Shown here one piece after another: positions 60,076 through 64,000 of a stretch of 64,000 bases of DNA. Both the position numbers and the translations under genes were made by a program. This DNA is from Thermosyntropha lipolytica DSM 11003 (GTDB taxonomy: Bacteria > Bacillota > Syntrophomonadia > Syntrophomonadales > Syntrophomonadaceae): NCBI RefSeq assembly GCF_900129805.1, contig NZ_FQWY01000007.1, positions 32,809 through 96,808 on the forward strand. The letters are read 5' to 3'. The first letter of the stretch is position 1; every line of letters starts with the position of its first letter. The notes beneath the pieces were generated by a model, which saw nothing but the letters and a program-made list of their open reading frames with translations, was not told the origin of the DNA and searched no databases.

Positions 60076-60288
60076 ATGCAGGCAGCTGTTCGCAACCAAC
60101 TTAAAGGGCGCATTTGAGAAATTAAGGCTGACGGTGTTATGGCCCAGGTAACCATGTGAATGGGCGACATCGAAATCGCGTCCGTGATGACGCGCGAATC
60201 CCTTGAAGAATCAGGGTTTAAACAGGGTGATGAAGTTACTGCTTTAATCAAAGCCGTGAATGTTGTTTTGGTAAAAGAAACCTGCTAA
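60076..60288 (+). CDS. Mop/TOBE-type molybdate-binding protein interrupted by two in-frame UGA codons (candidate selenoprotein or pseudogene)
   Basis: ATG 60076 follows a strong AGGGAGGGG. The frame reads 71 codons to TAA at 60286-60288, interrupted only by TGA at 60115-60117 (codon 14) and TGA at 60157-60159 (codon 28). Translation: MQAAVRNQLKGRI-U-EIKADGVMAQVTM-U-MGDIEIASVM, then RESLEESGFKQGDEVTALIK and VNVVLVKETC. This is a complete molbindin of normal length; RNQLKG, the SxxxxEEGxKxGDEVTALIK-type motif and order are those of Clostridium Mop. No frameshift or other damage. Family members usually carry V or K at position 14 and D or E at 28. A hairpin lies at a SECIS-like distance after each UGA. 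A terminator follows. Confidence 0.6.
60133..60194 (+). promoter_or_regulatory. Two SECIS-like hairpins downstream of the UGA codons
   Basis: After UGA 1: GGU-GUUA (60133-60139) can pair imperfectly with UAACC (60149-60153), loop UGGCCCAGG, whose G is 24 nt after the UGA. After UGA 2: CGCGUC (60177-60182) pairs perfectly with GACGCG (60189-60194), loop CGUGAU, loop start 24 nt after the UGA, with G as the second loop base. A G at loop position 1 or 2 and this distance fit the loose bacterial SECIS rule; the first stem is weak. Confidence 0.35.
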
Positions 60289-60314
60289 TAGTATAATATT
60301 ATTAATGAAAATCA

Positions 60315-60342
60315 AAGGCCTCAGTAAACGAGGTCTTCTTTT
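60315..60342 (+). terminator. Terminator after the Mop-like gene
   Basis: AAGGCCTC (60315-60322) and GAGGTCTT (60330-60337) form an 8-bp stem with one G-U pair, followed by CTTTTTTAA. Confidence 0.85.
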
Positions 60343-60372
60343 TTAATATATTTCTAAAAGGAGGTAAGGGGT

Positions 60373-61329
60373 TTGCTAAACCTTTGCATACTTGATGCCG
60401 ATACTTTAGGACATGATGTGGACTTGTCTCCTCTGCAGCATTTGGGCCATCTTTCTATCTTTCCTCAGACCGCACCGGAAGAAGTGATAGAGCGCATTAA
60501 AGAACAGGACATAATCATAACTAATAAAGTAGTCTTAAATGAAAAAAACTTGTCTTATGCTCCCCGGGTAAAACTAATATGCATAACTGCCACCGGAACC
60601 AACAATGTAGACTTAAATTATACTAAAAGCCGCCATATAACCGTAACCAATGTAGCCGGCTATTCCACCTACAGTGTAGTTCAGCACACCTTCGGCATGT
60701 TATTTTACCTTATGGAATCTCTGAACTATTATGACAACTATGTAAAATCAGGGCTTTATGCCCAAAGCACTATTTTTACCCATCTGGGCAGGCCCTTCAA
60801 TGAAATACGCGGCAAAACCTGGGGAATAATCGGTCTGGGTACTATTGGTTCCGAAGTAGCCCGCATAGCTACTGCTTTTGGCTGCCAGGTAATCTACTAT
60901 TCCACCTCCGGGCAAAACTATAACCCTCTCTATTCCCGGGTCGGTTTAGAAGAACTGCTGGCCGTTTCCGACATAGTATCTATTCACTGCCCTTTAAACG
61001 AAAAAACTAAAAACCTTATAACTTACCAGGAATTATCCCTTATGAAAAAATCAGCCTATCTTTTAAACCTGGGGCGGGGAGGCATAATAAATGAAGCTGA
61101 TCTGGCCAAAGCTCTTGATGAAGACTTGATTGCCGGGGCAGCTCTTGATGTCTTGGAAAAAGAACCGGCAGCAGCCGATAATCCTCTTTTAGCTATAAAA
61201 AATAAGCACAAGCTTCTCATCACTCCCCACATAGCGTGGAGCAGTCGGGAAGCGCGCGCTAAACTAATAGAAGAAGTCAGGCTTAATATTGAAGCCTATC
61301 TAAAAGGAACCCCCCGCAATGTAGTTTAA
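60373..61329 (+). CDS. D-isomer-specific 2-hydroxyacid dehydrogenase
   Basis: NAD(H)-dependent 2-oxoacid/2-hydroxyacid oxidoreductase, glycerate dehydrogenase-like. 318 aa. Substrate domain with ICITATGTNNVDLNYTKSRH, NAD-binding TWGIIGLGTIGSEVARIATA, catalytic Arg in LLNLGRGGIINEADLAKAL, Glu in ALDVLEKEPA and His in LITPHIAWSS. TTG start 60373 behind AAAAGGAGGTAAGG. Exact substrate not deducible. Confidence 0.92.
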   Translation: MLNLCILDADTLGHDVDLSPLQHLGHLSIFPQTAPEEVIERIKEQDIIITNKVVLNEKNLSYAPRVKLICITATGTNNVDLNYTKSRHITVTNVAGYSTYSVVQHTFGMLFYLMESLNYYDNYVKSGLYAQSTIFTHLGRPFNEIRGKTWGIIGLGTIGSEVARIATAFGCQVIYYSTSGQNYNPLYSRVGLEELLAVSDIVSIHCPLNEKTKNLITYQELSLMKKSAYLLNLGRGGIINEADLAKALDEDLIAGAALDVLEKEPAAADNPLLAIKNKHKLLITPHIAWSSREARAKLIEEVRLNIEAYLKGTPRNVV

Positions 61330-61656
61330 TGATCCCAGGAGGACGGTTTTTTGTGCTCTTTAGCATTTAAGCCGTTCCCCTGCAAATAATCAATATCCGG
61401 ATTATCTTTTCAAAAACATTATATATCGTAATACTTTTGCAATTTAGAACCGTCCCCAAATGAAAAAATAAAACCCTCCTTGGGATAAGGAGAGTCAGAG
61501 GAAGGATATGCGATTAGGCACTTGGCTTTTTTAAAGCCCTGGTGCTCAGTTTTAGCTGGATTTATGCTAAAAATTTATAAAATAGAGTTATAGTTCTTAT
61601 GATTAGCAATCATATTAAATATATAGTAAACGATAAAAACATATAAGTCAACTTTT
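61330..61656. other. 327-bp intergenic region with repeat-like words and hairpins
   Basis: GGACGGTT (61342-61349), GCCGTTCCCC (61371-61380) and GAACCGTCCCC (61447-61457) resemble fragments of the GAACCGTCCCC repeats seen dispersed in Firmicute genomes. Two stem-loops follow: CTCCTT/AAGGAG (61476-61492), a terminator for minus-strand transcription with TTTTATTTTTT, and GCAC..GGCTTT/AAAGCC..GTGC (61518-61545). They probably end the transcript from 61657; no ORF. Confidence 0.5.
61466..61492 (-). terminator. Minus-strand terminator after the zinc-ribbon gene
   Basis: CTCCTT (61476-61481) and AAGGAG (61487-61492) form a 6-bp stem; on the minus strand it continues as GGTTTTATTTTTT. A stronger hairpin at 61518-61545 precedes it in the same transcript. 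Confidence 0.65.
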
Positions 61657-61959
61657 TTATAACCACATCTGGCAGTAGTCTTCACCTGCTTTAGCGGCAT
61701 ATTCTCTTATGTCTTTTTCCGCAGGTAAGGTAAGTTCTTCGAAATTTACACCGTAATAACATTTAGGGCACACCAAACGGTAGCCGGCGAAAAATTCTCC
61801 TTCTCCGTTTATGGTGGCCAGAAGAACCTGGATAAGCACCGGACAGGTCTCTTCCCTTATAGAATAGCGGGCAGCGGTTGCCAGCGACCAGTTATATTCA
61901 TTTGACTCTCTGCCGCAGTAAGGGCATTTTATCATCAGTACGGCTTCTTCTTTGAGCAA
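61657..61959 (-). CDS. Small zinc-ribbon protein, paralogue of the divergent gene at 62074
   Basis: 100 aa from TTG 61959, which has GGAG 8 nt upstream; ATG 61935 is the alternative. Motifs: IKCPYCGRESNEYNWSLATA near the N-terminus and LVCPKCYYGVNFEELTLPAE near the C-terminus, two CxxC knuckles about 50 residues apart with a central helical part. It aligns over its whole length with the plus-strand gene 114 bp away (NEYNWxLATAAxxS, two CxxC). The longer frame to 62400 is antisense to that gene. Family not recognised. Confidence 0.75.
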   Translation of the reverse strand: MLKEEAVLMIKCPYCGRESNEYNWSLATAARYSIREETCPVLIQVLLATINGEGEFFAGYRLVCPKCYYGVNFEELTLPAEKDIREYAAKAGEDYCQMWL

Positions 61960-62073
61960 AATAATCACTCCATAAATTTTGTTATAGTATATTCCATGCT
62001 GTGTTATTATAGTATTATAATATACAAAGAAACAAAATACCAGGCGTATAAATATATAATAAGGGGACACGAT

Positions 62074-62379
62074 ATGCGGAAAGATGAAAAAGCTGAACTG
62101 ATGATTTATTGCATGAAATGCGGCAACCATGCCAACGAATACAACTGGACCCTGGCTACAGCAGCCAAGTTTTCTAATAAACCCTATGAGACCCCTACCC
62201 TTATAAGCCTGCTTCTTAAACTGGCTAAAGGAGAAAAACTGGATGGGAACAGTATATGGCTGGTATGCCCTCGCTGTAATGAAAAAGTAAAACTCGCCCA
62301 TATACCCCTTCCACCCTGGGACGAGCTGCAGGCATATGTGGAAAAAGTGGGCGAGGAATATCTTAATTATAAGTTTTAA
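62074..62379 (+). CDS. Small zinc-ribbon protein, paralogue of the gene at 61657
   Basis: 101 aa from ATG 62074 behind AAGGGG; the longer frame from 61996 has no ribosome site. MIYCMKCGNHANEYNWTLAT at 10-29, LVCPRCNEKVKLAHIPLPPW at 65-84. The two copies differ in the middle segment (about 30-60) but keep the cysteine pairs, the NEYNWxLATAA motif and the length. Both look soluble. Function unknown; the two share a 114-bp intergenic promoter region. Its last 4 bases overlap the HD-GYP gene tail to tail. Confidence 0.75.
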   Translation: MRKDEKAELMIYCMKCGNHANEYNWTLATAAKFSNKPYETPTLISLLLKLAKGEKLDGNSIWLVCPRCNEKVKLAHIPLPPWDELQAYVEKVGEEYLNYKF

Positions 62380-63509
62380 TAGCCTATATTTTCCTTCCAC
62401 AAAATCTCTTTTAAGGCATATTGAGTGAGGATTTGCACTGCTTCATCATTGTTTAATGCTTTCTTGATATAGATAGTATCAAAACGGCTCAGGTCAACTT
62501 CCCTTATGGTGTCATATTTTCTCCGGTTATTATCTAACAAGATTTTTACCCGGGGCTTAGAAAAATTATTTTCATTTTGCCCGGCTATTACTGCTATATC
62601 CCCGGTACTCAACACTACCAGGGTTCCTACCGGATAAGGAATTATATGCTCAGCCAGCAGATCAAGATATTCCCGGCTTATCTTATGTCCGCTTTCCCGG
62701 TAAAGGATTTCCAAAGCTTCCCGGTTGGCATATCCCATACGGTAAGGCCGGTCAGACACTAGAGCATCAAATATATCAGCTACCGCAGTTATCCGGGCAA
62801 ATTCATGAATCTTATCCCCTCTTAACCCCTGGGGATAACCGCTGCCGCTTATATGTTCATGATGCTGCAAGGCAACATGGGCGGAAAGCAGGGATACTTC
62901 TCCGGAATTTCTTAGAATATTAAAACCTTCCCAGGGATGTTTTTTTATGATCTCCCATTCAAATTCGTCTAAAGGGCCGCATTTGTTAAGTATCTTCTGG
63001 GGAACAGTTATTTTTCCTATATCATGAAGTATGGCGCCTATACCCAGATTTCTCAATTTTTCCCGGTTATATTCTTTGCGGATGCCGATTACGAGCGAGA
63101 GGATGCATACACTTACACTGTGCTGATAGGTATAAGAATCATAATCTCTTATATCTTCCAACCCTATAGCCAGATTTTGATTTTTTAAAAGCTCATCAAT
63201 TATATTATCAACCTGAGTTCTTACGGCTTTTAAATTTAAGCGCCTGGTAGAAAGCAGGGATTTAAAAGTATGGCTTAAGACCCTGCTCGCTTCCTGCATA
63301 GTCTCCCCGGAGACGGCCCCTTCGGGAACTTCGATGCCTAAAGCATCTTTTACATAAACTGCAGGTATGCCTTTGTCTTTTATCCTTTTTATATAATATT
63401 CATCCAGAACTTGTCCGGCAGTGAGCAGAACCCGATGGTGATCAGGCTCAATAATAGCCCGGGCCAGTACCATGCCCGGTACCAAATGCGAGACAGGTAT
63501 TTTTATCAT
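62376..63509 (-). CDS. HD-GYP domain protein, probable cyclic-di-GMP phosphodiesterase
   Basis: 377 aa. N-terminal MIKIPVSHLVPGMVLARAII is the DUF3391-like cap, with a linker to about 130. HD-GYP domain about 130-300: YQHSVSVCILSLVIG, ILHDIGKITVPQKILNKCGP (HD pair), LLSAHVALQHHEHISGSGYP (GYP motif kept) and ARITAVADIFDALVSDRPYR. All metal-ligand motifs present, unlike the broken gene at 2364. The last about 70 residues are a separate small domain. ATG 63509. With the cyclase at 7974 it gives synthesis and breakdown of cyclic-di-GMP. Confidence 0.92.
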   Translation of the reverse strand: MIKIPVSHLVPGMVLARAIIEPDHHRVLLTAGQVLDEYYIKRIKDKGIPAVYVKDALGIEVPEGAVSGETMQEASRVLSHTFKSLLSTRRLNLKAVRTQVDNIIDELLKNQNLAIGLEDIRDYDSYTYQHSVSVCILSLVIGIRKEYNREKLRNLGIGAILHDIGKITVPQKILNKCGPLDEFEWEIIKKHPWEGFNILRNSGEVSLLSAHVALQHHEHISGSGYPQGLRGDKIHEFARITAVADIFDALVSDRPYRMGYANREALEILYRESGHKISREYLDLLAEHIIPYPVGTLVVLSTGDIAVIAGQNENNFSKPRVKILLDNNRRKYDTIREVDLSRFDTIYIKKALNNDEAVQILTQYALKEILWKENIGY

Positions 63510-63657
63510 GCTTATCCCCTGTTCCTGGAATTTTTTTCTACTCTATTATATGGCAATATTTTCTAATTTTCTTCTCTCAAAATTAAGAATCGACACGTAG
63601 TATAATACCATAAGAGTTATTTTTATCCAAGATCTGAATATATTTTTTATAAATTAC

Positions 63658-64000
63658 TCAAATTTCGCAGTTTAAAACAGGCATCAAAGCCCTAATGTAT
63701 GCTGGTTGACCAGCAATCCAATATCGAACTTGACACAAAATTTCTGCGTATAAATCCTGGGAAATTTTTTTGCGCAGTTCGGCAATAAAAAGCAAAAGAT
63801 ACCGTATGGCGGTCTGGTAGTCAATATCCTGTACCTCATCGCATAACAAATAGAATATTTCTCCGTAACTACGTGAGTCCTGGTTGTTACGTCGTTCCCA
63901 TTCCAGCAAAATATATCTGGTAAAAACAATGGTTGTATGGGCTATGAGCATATCGTAATTTCTGCCCTGGAATTCGGAGCCTAGTTTTAGCAGTGATTTG
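63658..64000 (-). mobile_element. C-terminal part of an IS4-like transposase (5' part beyond window edge)
   Basis: The minus strand is open from the window edge to the stop at 63658-63660 in one frame, reading KSLLKLGSEFQGRNYDMLIA, HTTIVFTRYILLEWERRNNQ and YGEIFYLLCDEVQDIDYQTA. This is the last third of an IS4-family DDE transposase as found in many Clostridia; the final catalytic Glu region lies just upstream or outside. The ATG at 63951 is internal, not a start. The element's terminal repeat should lie between 63510 and 63657, but it cannot be identified without the other end. Confidence 0.85.

Noticed and set aside
60160..60288. Short Mop fragment starting at ATG 60160 only
   Set aside because: The first 28 codons match Mop sequence too and carry the good ribosome site, so the gene starts at 60076; reinitiation at 60160 is possible but would give half a domain.
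61996..62073. Upstream extension of the plus-strand zinc-ribbon gene
   Set aside because: No ribosome site, AT-rich, and the paralogue starts at the position matching ATG 62074.
61657..62400. Full 247-codon minus-strand frame
   Set aside because: Its N-terminal part is antisense to the paralogous gene at 62074; only the last 100 codons look like protein.
1..64000. CRISPR arrays, rRNA genes, prophage
   Set aside because: No regularly spaced direct repeats, rRNA sequence or phage structural genes seen; the only phage-related item is the ligase family name at 39928.

Overview
The window reads as a chromosomal segment of an anaerobic, low-to-mid GC, spore-lineage Firmicute (Clostridia). The best guess is a Syntrophomonadaceae-like, possibly syntrophic, fatty-acid oxidiser. 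This is an inference from gene content: three YheC/YheD ATP-grasp proteins and a DUF1540 protein (both typical of sporulating Firmicutes), beta-oxidation and CoA-transferase genes, a futalosine-type menaquinone pathway, and a selenium-type molybdenum hydroxylase cluster. No 16S rRNA or species marker is present.

Layout. 1-2970: the 3' end of an rRNA m5U methyltransferase gene (rlmD type), then a decayed stretch holding a second partial copy of its 3' end and an antisense remnant of a ZIP metal transporter, then cheW and a broken PAS/HD-GYP gene. 3051-8801: signalling genes (MCP, response regulator, then a compact stressosome operon rsbR-rsbS-rsbT-HATPase/PP2C fusion-diguanylate cyclase). 8914-15712: acetyl-CoA hydrolase/transferase, a second MCP, a DUF1232-TauE/SafE fusion, an EamA transporter, a lipoprotein and ogt. 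15801-31632: tRNA-Trp, ddl, an ABC-class ATPase, mqnE-mqnA-mqnC with an MTA-phosphorylase-like gene, UPF0182, an SGNH hydrolase, a PP-loop/DUF523 pair, two YheC/D proteins and HtrA. 31740-42458: pfkA, hbd, ychF, trkA-trkH, a third YheC/D ATP-grasp coupled to a phage-type COOH-NH2 ligase, and an M14-like peptidase. 42757-48129: a LysR regulator, a NapH-like/FNR fusion redox protein, acyl-CoA synthetase and an SDR. 48176-50384: a cation diffusion facilitator behind a probable NiCo riboswitch, DUF1540 and a crotonase.

50522-58369 is one minus-strand unit encoding a molybdenum hydroxylase in the gene order FAD - FeS - Mo large - Mo medium, the split architecture known from the selenium-containing nicotinate dehydrogenase of Eubacterium barkeri. 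It is followed by its maturation genes (MoeA-like, YqeC-MocA fusion, EF2563/YqeB family, XdhC) and a 60-codon ORF whose only plausible start is AUA. 58701-64000: malic enzyme, a Mop/TOBE molybdate-binding gene interrupted by two in-frame UGA codons, a 2-hydroxyacid dehydrogenase, two divergent paralogous zinc-ribbon genes, an HD-GYP protein and the end of an IS4-like transposase.

The strongest candidates for something undescribed are the double-UGA Mop gene (60076-60288), which may be a selenoprotein or otherwise recoded, the spore-type amidoligase set (27692-30402 and 38799-41472), and the AUA-start small gene (50522-50704). All function calls rest on reading translated sequence by eye; no database search was run.
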